Made by a program: the position numbers and the translations under genes | Shown: in pieces, positions 1-9,093 of the stretch | How positions within the stretch are numbered: position 1 is the first letter of the stretch | How the letters are laid out: the number at the start of each line of letters is the position of its first letter | Assembly: GCA_004431415.1 (NCBI GenBank) | Contig: QPMI01000361.1 | Location: forward strand, 1 to 42,348 | Direction: 5' to 3' | Length of the DNA stretch: 42,348 nucleotides | Origin: Cyanophora paradoxa | Taxonomy: Eukaryota; Glaucocystophyceae; Cyanophorales; Cyanophoraceae | The notes under the pieces: model-generated | The model's input: the letters and a program-made list of their open reading frames with translations, nothing else | What the model was told of the DNA's origin: nothing | The model's database searches: none

Positions 1-140
1 CGTCGGCCGGGCGCGGACAGTACTAGTACTATATAGCTAGTACTAGTTATAGGTTTAGAGACAAACACACGAATTCGAAACGCACAGCGCCCGGCGCCGG
101 CCCGCGGCGCCGGCCGCAGTGCCGCCGCACGCGTACGCAC

Positions 141-347
141 CTGTTGTAGCTGCTGCAGCTGGACTTGGGGGTCATCAAGCTGCTGCAGTTTGGCTGGCAC
201 GCCGCGTTCCATGCACTGCTGGAAGAGCTTCTCGTAGAAAAGGTCCTTGGCCTTCGATGGCCCGCCCCGAATTCGAACTTTCGCCACCTCTGCTCGGGCA
301 TAGTCGTTGCAGACGCTAGGACTGAACTTCGGCCGGGGCAGAGGCAT
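141..347 (-). CDS. Exon of an unrecognised protein (partial gene, runs off left edge)
   Basis: The minus strand has a 69-codon stretch, Met-Pro-Leu-Pro-Arg to ...LQQLQQ, with mixed charged and hydrophobic residues and strong G/C preference at third positions. It ends at a plausible donor, GTGCGTACG. The middle of the exon reads KAKDLFYEKLFQQCMERGVP and the end is Gln-rich. The ATG at 347 sits just after a possible acceptor (GACGTCAG), so this is either a first coding exon or an internal one. The segment KDLFYEKLFQQCMERGVP is faintly like the start of an ARID domain, but too little is visible to claim it. The frame stays open to the window edge, and the rest of the gene lies to the left. It may belong to the same gene as the exons at 1.2-2.2 kb, with the AT-richer 0.35-1.2 kb stretch as an intron or intergenic spacer. 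Confidence 0.5.
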
Positions 348-1220
348 CCTGACGTCGACGCGGCGCGGGTTGTGTTGGTGTACCGGTATCTTATCCGATC
401 TGATCGCAATCTGCACGTGCAACGGGCTGTACCCCGGGACGCGTACGTATACGTATACGCTGGCGGCGCCGGCGCCGGCGGCAGCGCACGTGTGTCGCGA
501 TCGGCGGCGCGGGCGAGCTGCAGGCTTAAGCGCGCGGCCGGGCGCGCATTTCTTGCCATGGGCCATGGCCAACTGCAAGTTGATCATCGAATTTATCGAT
601 GATTTGGATCCTGCCAGGCTTTGGCAGGCTGCACTGCAAATTTAACGCCGCGCGTGCGCGCCCGCGCGCGGCCGGCTGCCAGGCTGGCCGCGCCGTCGGA
701 CCGTCGGACGCCGGCCGCGGCCGCGGCCGCCACGCATGCATCATGGCATGCGCACGGCCGCGTAGCTGGCGGGCCAGTGGCGGCGCATGTCGCATGCACA
801 GCGGCAGGCCTAAGCCGCCTAGGCGGCCGCGGCCTAGCTACCGTGGCGCCGCGGCTCAGCGCCGCGGCGCCGCGGCGGCGGCTGCAGCCTAGCGCTAGCG
901 CAAGCCCGGAATTTCGAATTTCGAAGCTGATCATCATATGATCCTAGCAAATGCCGTGATCATGATCTCGCTGACGTACACGTCGACGCGTACGCGCGGC
1001 GCGATCCGCGCGCGCGCCGGCGGATCATCGGATCGTCCTGGCGCAGGCCGCGCAGTGCGCGAGCTCCGGCCGGGACCGAATCTCCTCAATGCAAAATCGA
1101 AAAGAAGCGTGTGGGGGTACGCGGTCGTTTCTCGGCTAGCACAACACACGACGCATATTGCGAGCAAGGGAGCCACGATGCGCGTCGCGGCGATGCCGCC
1201 CGCGTCGCGGACCGCCTTGG
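348..1220. other. Noncoding stretch, intron or intergenic
   Basis: I see no convincing coding exon here. The stretch is dense in self-complementary words (GGCCGCGGCCGCGGCC near 716, GATCATCATATGATC near 929, CGCGCGCGCC near 1010) and alternating purine/pyrimidine runs such as CGTACGTATACGTATACG near 440. Open frames on both strands are Arg/Ala-rich and look like chance frames in GC-rich DNA. Confidence 0.4.
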
Positions 1221-1224
1221 ACGA

Positions 1225-2212
1225 CGTAGGGAAGATGCTGAAGGTTCGCCACGAGCACCCGCGCTCGCTTGGTCCCCTCCGACTCGCCCGCAGTCGTTGG
1301 TCTCGCAAACAACGGAACCATCGGCCTCGGACTTCAGTTTCTTCTCGTACGCCGAGATTTGGAGGCCTTCAGTGGCCACCCAGGTGCGCTGAGAGCAGCC
1401 GCGTCATCCGAGCTGTCACCGACTCGCGACCGCTCGGGGGCCCACCAGATCGGCGCGGACATGGCGCGCACGTACGAGTATTTGACTTTGGAGCCGGAGC
1501 ACAGCGTTAGACAGCCTTTGGATGAGGCGAGGGTCGCTCGATACCGAGTAGCCGCGCAGCCCGTACGCCTGAGCAAAGGTGTGCATCTCGTCCCCCATTC
1601 GCCCATATATAGCTCGTGATAGTTCTCCTTTGCAGGCGAGGGCATCGCCGGGCGCGCGTGGTTGTTCGAGGAGTACGAGTGTACGCTCTGCCGCGTCCGC
1701 GCGTCCAGAATCTGTCTCCTCTTCCGCTGACGGAGGAGTACGAACCAGGGCTGGTGGATTGCGCGACAATGCCAGGCGTCTGCTGTCCGCTCAACGACGT
1801 GGCGGATCTGGCCGGCTTTCGCTCCGCAGTGCGTCCACATGTGCTCGGGAGCACGCTCGCGTCCGCCCACTCCCCGGCAGCTGGCGGTGCCGTGCTTCAA
1901 CGCGGGAGGGTCTTTGATGGCGGTTTTCGTTCTGTACGCGGCGTTTCCGAGCGAAGAGCCCGCCGGCGTTGTCCGCGCAGGTGTCCGATGCGGACGCCCG
2001 CGCGCCAACCCGGGAGCCGCCTCTGACGCCTCCCGCTCATGATGCGCAGTGATCTCGGAGGCGTCGCGGCGATTGGGGAAGGGCTCCATATACATCGGGA
2101 GGCGGAAGCCGCCGCCAGTCTCCGAGCTCACGAGCCCCGCCGTCCTCCAGTATTTGAAGTCCTCGTGCGCTCCCGCGCGCCCCGCGGGCGGCGGTTCCGC
2201 GCAATCTGACAT
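1225..2212 (-). CDS. Hypothetical protein, multi-exon, start near 2212
   Basis: Four coding blocks on the minus strand look real by codon bias. Block 1 (2212-2048) starts Met-Ser-Asp-Cys-Ala and contains EDFKYWRTAGL and GGGFRLPMYMEPFPN. Block 2 (about 1770-1476) contains DEMHTFAQAYGLRGY, DPRLIQRLSNAVLRLQSQIL and an acidic SAEEETDSG stretch. Block 3 (1388-1314) reads RTWVATEGLQISAYEKKLKS. Block 4 (from 1282) reads TKRARVLVANLQHLPYVV. Blocks 2 to 3 (intron 1389-1475, phase 0) and 3 to 4 (intron 1283-1313, only 31 nt, phase 0) join in frame. The join of blocks 1 and 2 is unresolved: GTGAGC inside block 1 and GCGCATC at its end are both possible donors. I do not recognise the family. Transcription would diverge from the RWP-RK gene. 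The 3' end is not defined and may continue to the exon at 141-347. Confidence 0.5.
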
Positions 2213-2273
2213 CGCGCCGGCGCCGGGCAGGCCGAACTCGCGTACCCTGGACCAGGTCCGGGGCTTCCTGCAG

Positions 2274-4514
2274 GCGTGCCCGGCGCTGCCGCTGCTGCGC
2301 AAGTTCGCGGTGGCCGCCGAGGCGCTCGCCGCGTCGGCCGTGCTCGTCGAAGCGTCCCCCGGCACCGTCGGCGCGCCTCGCCCGGCCCGCGTTCCGCGCC
2401 GGGCCGCGCTCACGCCCGCCCCGCAGTGTACGCGGCCGGCGAGGTCGGGAGGGGTACCGCGTACGTCGTCCTGGACGGGCGCGTCGTGATCAACGAGCAG
2501 CCGTCGGGCGCCGGTTCGATCCTGCTCGGGCCCAGTTCCTCGTTCGGGGAATCGGCCCTCTTCTGCCCCTTCCTGCCCCGGATCAGCTCAGCCACCGCGG
2601 GGGAGGCCACGCGACTGAGTCCGCCCCTTTCACCCGCCGTCCCCCCGCACGCCGGCCCGCTCACCGGCGCCCGCGCCCGCGCGCAGTGTGCATCGAGCTC
2701 CACGGAACCGTCCGCGCTCACCTGATGTCCCTGGCCCCCCCCGCCCTTCCCGCGCGGGACGCGTCGGCCGTCCGGCCGGCCGCCGGCGGCCCCTTGCGAG
2801 GTCCGTGTACCCTTCTCCAGCGCGCAATCGCCGCGCCGGGCGCCCGTCCGAGCGGCGCGGCGCGGCGGGCGCAGGCCTGATGGCGGCGCACGTGGCCGGC
2901 TCCTCCTCCGACCTGCTCTCGGCCCTCTCCCTCACCGCGCCGCCCTCGCCGCCCTCCCCCAGCTCCCCCGTGCCCCGCTCCCCGCTCTCAGGCGGCGGCT
3001 CCGACGGCTGGGTGCCCGAGCCGGGCTCCCTCTCCGCGCCCCCGAGGCCCCGGACCGTGAAGGAAGATGAGGAGGCGGTGGAGGAGGAGGAGGAGGAGCA
3101 GGAGCAGGGGAACGGGCAGGCGAACGCGGCCGCGCAGGGCGAGGGCCAAGGCCAGGCGCAGCAGGCGCCGCAGCGCGTCTCGAAGGAGATCAAGATCGAG
3201 TACGACATACTCAAGCGCTGCTTCGCGATGCCGCTGCAGCAGGCGGCAAGGCACCTGGGCGCGTTCCGCGTACCCTCCCTTTCCGGCCCCGCTCAGCTGA
3301 TCGGACCCCTCCGCCTTCGGCGCGCGCAGGCGTGTGCGCAACGACGCTGAAGAGGATATGCAGGACGTACAACATCCCGAGGTGGCCCGGGCGCACGGTG
3401 CGGCGGGCCGGGGGTCCGGGACCCGCCCGGACTCGAACCCGGATTCTGCGCAGGTTCGCAGGGACGAGAAGGCTGCTGCGCGGCGCGGGAGGCACTCCCG
3501 CGAGCGCGAGCGGTCCGCGCAGGGCCAGTCCGACTCGGGGTGCGAGCGCCCCCCGGGCCTCCGGCCCGCCGGGCCGTTCGCGTACCCCCGCTGACGTCCC
3601 TTTCTTCCTCCCAGCGACGGCGCGCGGTCGCCCCGCTCGCTCTCCCCCGGCGTCTCCCCCCCGGGGGGGCAGGGGTACCCCGACGACGACTCGGCTGTCC
3701 CGTCTTCGGCGCGGCCCTCGCCGCACGTCGGACCCCGGGCCCCGTCGTCCGCTGGGGCGGTCCCGGGCTCGAATCTGAAGCGCTCCTCGTCCTTCCAGGG
3801 CCCCGGGGCGCCTCCGGAGCTCGCCCTCGGGCCACCCGGCCCGCCCCGCGTCGTGCGGCGGCCCCCGCCGCTCTCGCCCTCGGCCCTCTCCGCCCCCGCG
3901 CCCCCCGGCCCCAAGTCGGCCTCCTCCTCCACCTCCTCCACCTCCGCCTGCGTCCCGTCCTTCTTCGCCGGCTCGTCCCCGCCGTCGGCGCCGCCGCTCC
4001 GGCGCGCCGCCTCGGCGCAGGCCCTCTCCCGCATCCGGGACACGGTGCTCGCGGAGCTGGGCGCCGCCGCCGGCCCCGCCTCCTCGCCGGCCCCGGCGCC
4101 CTCTGCCGGCCCCGCCGGCCCTGCTGCCTCCTCCCGCCCCGCCAAGCGCTGCTCCTCCGCCGCATCGCTTCAGAACGCCGCCGGCTCCCCCGCGCCGGCC
4201 GCCGCCGCCGCCGCGCTGCACCCCGCCGGCGGCGGTCGCGGGATCGGATCCCGGCGGAGGACCTTCCACTCGCTGGAGAAGCTCAACGCCGGCGAGTCGC
4301 TCGTGCTCTCCTCGTGCAGCGACGCCGCATCGGTCCCGGGCTCCCGCAGCCGCACGCAGACGCCTCTCTCGGGGTACAACGACTCGGCCGGCGGCTCCTT
4401 CCGGAACGGCAGCGCCGTCGCAGGGACCGCCTCCGCCTCCTCATCCGCCGAGGATGCCCCTCTGAGCAAGCTGCGGCGCACGACCGTCACGCCGCCGGCG
4501 CCGGCGCCGGCCGC

Positions 4515-4580
<66 letters not shown>

Positions 4581-6153
4581 GGCGGCAGCCGAGCCGGCGG
4601 CCGTCGCTGCCGCCGCCGTGAGCTCTCTCCAGCTGGGACCCTGGGGCCTTGGCTCGGTCAGCGAGGACGGCCCGGCACCCCAGGCGAGTCCCCTCTTCCC
4701 TTTCCCTTGCTCCGCGCCGCCCTCCTGACCTCCGGACAGGCGTGGGAGCTGGGCCCCGCCGACGCCGCCGCGTGGGCGCCCGGGAGCCTGGACGTCAACG
4801 CTCTGTCGGCCCGCGACCTCTGGTCCATGATGCAGGCCCGCCGTCGCCCCCGCCCCGCTTCATCTGGCCGCCTCCTCTTCTGCCTCTGCCTCTGAACCTC
4901 GCCGGCGCAGCTGGACCCCGTCGACGAGGCCTCCCTCCTGGCTCTGGACCAGCTCGCGGCGCTCGCGGCGCCGCCCGCGCCGCCCCCCACCCCGGTGCGC
5001 CCTCCCGCCCCCGCCGTGCCCCCGCGCTCTTGACTCGCGCGCCTTCCCCGGCCGGCGCTGCAGGCCCCGCGCCCGCCGGCGGCGGCAGCGGTCAAGCTGG
5101 AGCCGCTGGAGCTCCCGGGGCCGGCCCTGGCCGCCTCCTCCTCCTCCGGCCTCGTTTCGTCGGTGCGGCCGCCGCCCCGCCCGCCGCCGCCGCCCGCCGC
5201 TGTCCGCCGCGGCTTTGCTCAGACGGTTCTCCCCCTCGCAGCTCGAGCTGCCGGGCCCTGGGGCGACGTTATGGGCGCATCCTCCTGCGTCGCCTGGCCC
5301 AGGTGCCGTACCCCCCCCCCCCCCCCCCCCCCCTTCTTCTCACCGCCGGGTCCCCCGCAGCCCCTCGGCAGACGCGACGGGCGTGGCCCGCCCCAAGCCG
5401 ATCGCCGTCCCGGCGCCCCCCGCGCACCCCATCGCCGCCTCCGCCGGCCACAGCCCGTCCTCGGGAGAACGTACCCTCCTCCAGATGGCCCTGGCGGGTA
5501 AGGAGATCACCGTCAAGGCCTCGCTCCGGTACCCCCTCCCCTTCCGCACCCGCCCCCCCGCACTCGTACCCCCCGAACGACCCGCCCGCGCAGGCGCCCC
5601 GACGGCGCTCTCCACTTCGTTCGCGTTCGAGTCTCGGGCGGCACGAAGGTCCAGGTCCGGCCTACCTACCCCGCCCCCGCATCCAAGCGCACCCTTTCAA
5701 ACCCGGGCCCCTCTGACCGGCTTCTTTCGACTTCTTTCGGCGGAGCAGGAGCTGCAGGCGGAGCTGGTGCGGGCGTTCGGGCCTGCGCTCGTGGCCCCCG
5801 GCTCGGGCCTGCGGCTGCGCCACTTTGGCGAGGCGCGGCCGCCCCCCGGGGACCTCGCGGACGATGCTTCCCGCGCCGGCGAACCCCTCGACTCGGACAC
5901 GTGCGCCCCGCTTCTCCGCTCCGCTTCTCTCCGCTCCGCTCCGCTTCCGCGGCTGAGGCGCGGCCCGCGCGCAGCCGGTGGTTCATCGCGGCGGCCAGCA
6001 CGCTCCTGCACGGCCGCGAGGTCCTCCACGTCCACGCCCAGGTTCGAATCCGCCCGGTTCCCCTTTCTTTCTTCCTCGGTCCCTTCCTTCCCCGGCCCGG
6101 CCCGCCCTGACGCGCGCCCTGCGCCGCCCGCTCAGCTCGCGCCGCGGAGCTGA
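2274..6153 (+). CDS. RWP-RK transcription factor with cyclic-nucleotide-binding and PB1 domains
   Basis: Likely a nuclear transcription factor. Spliced exons: 2274-2370, 2427-2618, 2687-2800, 2875-3258, 3330-3397, 3454-3581, 3615-4683, 4740-4835, 4911-4994, 5064-5162, 5242-5528, 5594-5648, 5749-5900, 5975-6041, 6136-6153; all joins keep frame. The first three encode a cNMP-binding fold: PGTVVYAAGE, YVVLDGRVVI, then FGESALFCPFLPR, which keeps the cassette Glu and the phosphate-binding Arg. An acidic linker leads to the RWP-RK domain: KIEYDILKRCFAMPLQQAARHLG, spliced to VCATTLKRICRTYNIPRWP and then GRTV. Next come a Ser/Pro/Ala region and 21 Gln. The C-terminus (ITVKASLR... ELQAELVRAFG... REVLHVHAQ) fits a PB1 domain, giving the RWP-RK+PB1 layout of plant NIN-like proteins. 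Four introns use GC donors (2371, 3259, 4684, 4836). The start codon lies in an unseen upstream exon; no in-frame ATG precedes the cNMP domain. RWP-RK identification is firm; cyclic nucleotide binding is inference. Confidence 0.82.
4516..4578 (+). repeat. (CAG)21 microsatellite coding for polyglutamine
   Basis: Twenty-one uninterrupted CAG codons inside the large exon of the RWP-RK gene encode Gln21, preceded by Ala/Pro-rich sequence. An uninterrupted triplet run is expected to vary in length between strains. Confidence 0.95.
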
Positions 6154-7488
6154 GGCGGGGTGCGATTTCGCTCGCGTTCCGCGATGGTATGCAATTATGA
6201 TCAACACGATTCTTGATTTCGCCGCTCGTTGTTCCCTTTGTAGTGGAGTGATTGCTTATTTGTTTCCTCGTCTGCTCACAATCCCCGCCTGCGGCGCCTG
6301 TACATACGTGCTAGAGCTATACATATCCATGCAGCGTGTTAGCGCTAGCGGACAGGCATCTCTCTCTCTCTCTCTCTCTTTCTCTTGTAGCCTCCTCCTT
6401 GTAAGATTTCCGTCGTGCCCTTGTGATTCTAGACAGATCTCAGATCCTTACCTGCCGGCTCTGTTAAGACGAGTGTACAATAAGACAGTTCGCTTCTATC
6501 CCCTTGTAGTCGTTCCTCGACCTTTGAGATTCGTCGAGATCTCTGCAGAAACAATTATTCCTTTATTACCAACATTTTATGTCAGACTCAGTTTGCACAT
6601 ATCCATCTTCTAGACAGCTGTAGGCAGTCATTTGCAATTGCAGGCCCGGGATGGCTTAGTGGGGCGCGCTTTGATGCCACAGGTTTCGGTTTCCATTTAA
6701 TTCTCAGCTGCAGCTTTCCATAGCTCGTATTCAAATTCGACTTCAGTCTTCAATTCCGCTCGTTTCAAAACATACGGCGCAGCTTCGAGCGACTGCTCAA
6801 CTTCACAGAAGAATTTCGGTACCGTAGTACATGCACTCTTGCGAGAACATTTATGCAGGCCTTTCTTCGATTCGCGTCCGGACGCTAGCTCGCGCTTTCC
6901 TCAGGTCGAGCCTCTCGATCGTAAATTCGCGCCGGTCGCTTCGAATTCCTAGCTGTAGAGTCACTGAGTTCGAATTCATAGCCTGTGTCCGGAGCCTGGT
7001 TTCCGCCCTGTAGAGATGTATGCGGCCAGAAATTGGCCTGGAATACAAGGCTATGCGTGCATGAACAACAGGCCCCCATGGCCAGCTGCAGCTGCAGCCT
7101 GGCAGCAGATACAGAAAACCGTTGGCCATATGCATGGATGGCTTGATCGATAGCCGCCGGCACCCATGACCATGGCGCGGCCCGCACTCACGCGTGCGGT
7201 CCGTCGACGTCACGGAACGGACTCCGGCGAGCTCGAGCTCGAGTCATCTGACTGTTCCCGCCGTGTCGCCGCCCGAATTCATCTGAAGGGGGTACCTAGT
7301 TTGCTGACGTAGGCCAGCAGCTTCTCGAAGTCTCTGACAGAGCAGACCCCGCAACGAAAGGTGAGCGTTCTCACGCTGAATTGGCCATTTCGAAGCACGC
7401 GGGCTCCGAACACAGCTGATTCTGCGCCCTCGCGCACCTTTCCCCAGACAATCCGCTCCGACCAGTGCAACTTGACAACTTCGCTCCC
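6154..7488. other. Intergenic region between RWP-RK gene and Bax inhibitor-1
   Basis: About 1.3 kb of AT-richer DNA holds the 3' UTR of the upstream gene and the promoter/5' UTR of the next. A TC dinucleotide run lies at about 6360-6385. The sequence becomes rich in GAATTC and TTCGAA words from 6725 to 7000. Near 7100 there are GCAGCTGCAGCTGC palindromes. I see no supported gene. Confidence 0.5.
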
Positions 7489-8738
7489 ATGGAGACCATC
7501 TCCAACTTCTTCACGGGCAACCGTGGGCCCCGCTTCTCCGCGGATGCCGTGTTCAGCACAAAGCCGCTCACCGAGCCCGTGCGGGCCCACCTTATGCGTG
7601 TCTACTCCACTCTCGCGGCGTGCCTCCTCTCTGCGGCCCTTGGCTCCATGTCCTTCGTGAAGGTTCGCGGGCCTCCGGCTTTTTTCTGACCCATCGACCG
7701 CCGTTCGAATCTGCCATGCCATCGCCACGATTAGGCTCGCTCTCGTGCTGCCATGGGCTTTACGGCAGCGGCTTCCGGAATCCGGCTTCCCCGCGTCCTT
7801 CGACCTTATCCGGTGTTCGGAACGTGATCCTTGACGCGCAGTTCGGCTTCGGCGGCGGCGCGGCAGCAGCTCTGGGGTCTCTATTCTCGATGCTCTATCT
7901 CGCATTCACGCCCTACATGCCCGGCAACGTCCAGCAGCAGCAGAAGCGCACTCTGGCGCTCATGGTGGTGCGTTCCTGGTTCCCCGCGTCGATCGCGGCC
8001 GGGCTTCTCCGCCTGGCCATCACACGACGCGTAGCTAACGCTGCTTCTCGCGGCCACGTTCGCAGATGGCGTTCTTCCACGGCAGCAACCTGGGCCCGCT
8101 CATCCTCATGAGCCTCTACGTCGACCCGATGATCATTGTGACCGCGCTCATCGCCACGACGGCGATCTTCGTCTGCTTCTCCGGCGCCGCGATCTACGCG
8201 AAGCGCCGGGAGTACCTGTACCTCGGCGGCGTCCTGAGCAGCGCGCTGATGGTCATGTGCATCACGAGCCTGCTGAACATGTTCTTCCGCATCCGCATCA
8301 TCTACGAGGTGCGGCGCGCGGGGGGCGCGCTGCTCGCCGCGCGCCCGGTGTCGAGCGCCCGCCTCGCAGATGGAGCTGTATGCGGGCCTCCTGATCTTCT
8401 GCGGGTACATCCTGTTCGACAGCCAGCTCATCATCGAGAAGGCGTTCGCCGGCAACCACGACGAGGTCAGCCGCGCCCCGCGCGCATCCGCCGCGTTCCG
8501 CGCCCCGCGCCCCGCGCCGACGCGCCGCGCGCCCCCGCAGGTGTCCCAGGCCCTCGAGCTCTTCCTTGACCTGGTCCAGATCTTCGTGCGCATCCTCATC
8601 ATCCTGCTCAAGAACAAGGAGAAGGTGGGCGCCGCCCGCGGCGGATTACTTTAACCCATCGTGCGCGGACCCTGACCCGCCCGCCCGCCCGCGCAGGAGC
8701 GCCAGGAAAAAAACCAGCGCGACTCTCGCCGCCGCTAA
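7489..8738 (+). CDS. Bax inhibitor-1 (TMBIM6-like) membrane protein
   Basis: Bax inhibitor-1 proteins are ER multi-pass membrane proteins that restrain cell death and leak Ca2+. Six exons join in frame: 7489-7662, 7842-7967, 8066-8308, 8370-8465, 8541-8624, 8697-8738, giving 254 residues, close to the usual ~240. Hallmarks: N-terminal PVRAHLMRVYSTLAACLL; AIYAKRREYLYLGGVLSSAL (compare the family ALYARRRSYLFLGG); LYAGLLIFCGYILFDSQLII with the first conserved Asp; EKAFAGNHDE; ALELFLDLVQIFVRIL with the second Asp of the pair proposed as pH/Ca2+ sensor. There are about seven hydrophobic segments and a basic, soluble tail (KNKEKERQEKNQRDSRRR). The ATG at 7489 lies in CCCATGG and matches the family N-terminus. 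All five introns begin GT, end AG and are phase 0. The donor of intron 2 could be 3 nt earlier. Nothing appears missing. Confidence 0.97.
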
Positions 8739-9093
8739 GCGCGTAAGCGCGGCGCCGGCGAGAAGCCAGCATCCTGAACGCCTATGTGCATTCTTCTCCG
8801 TCGAGCATTCTGACACGTACTAGCGTGCATAGCGTAGCTCTTGTGGATACTTGTACTATGTAACCTGAATGGGAACACTGGGGTATTTCATGCAATCTCA
8901 ACCAATTCGTGCACTGCTTTCTCGCGCGCCCCTCCGAGGCTCGGCCCCGGGCCCCGGGGCTGCCCCGGCGCGCGGCGTCTCGGGAATGCAAATGAAATGC
9001 ATATGTATCGATCTGGATATTCTTACACCTTGATCGCGCCTATCGGCCTATGACGGCGACGTCGGACACGCGGGCGGCGGGCGGCGGGCTAGC
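8739..9093. other. Intergenic, convergent 3' ends
   Basis: This short spacer lies between the stop of the Bax inhibitor-1 gene (+) and the stop of the large minus-strand gene. AT-rich patches (TGTAACCTGAATGG near 8860; AATGCAAATGAAATGCATATG near 8983) probably belong to 3' UTRs. Confidence 0.5.

Noticed and set aside
141-347. ARID domain
   Set aside because: Only a short phrase resembles the family start; the rest of the domain is not in the window.
3211-4269. 352-codon minus-strand open frame with poly-Gly/Arg
   Set aside because: It is a shadow of the Ser/Pro/Ala-rich RWP-RK exon. Composition is low complexity and no intron or start context supports it.
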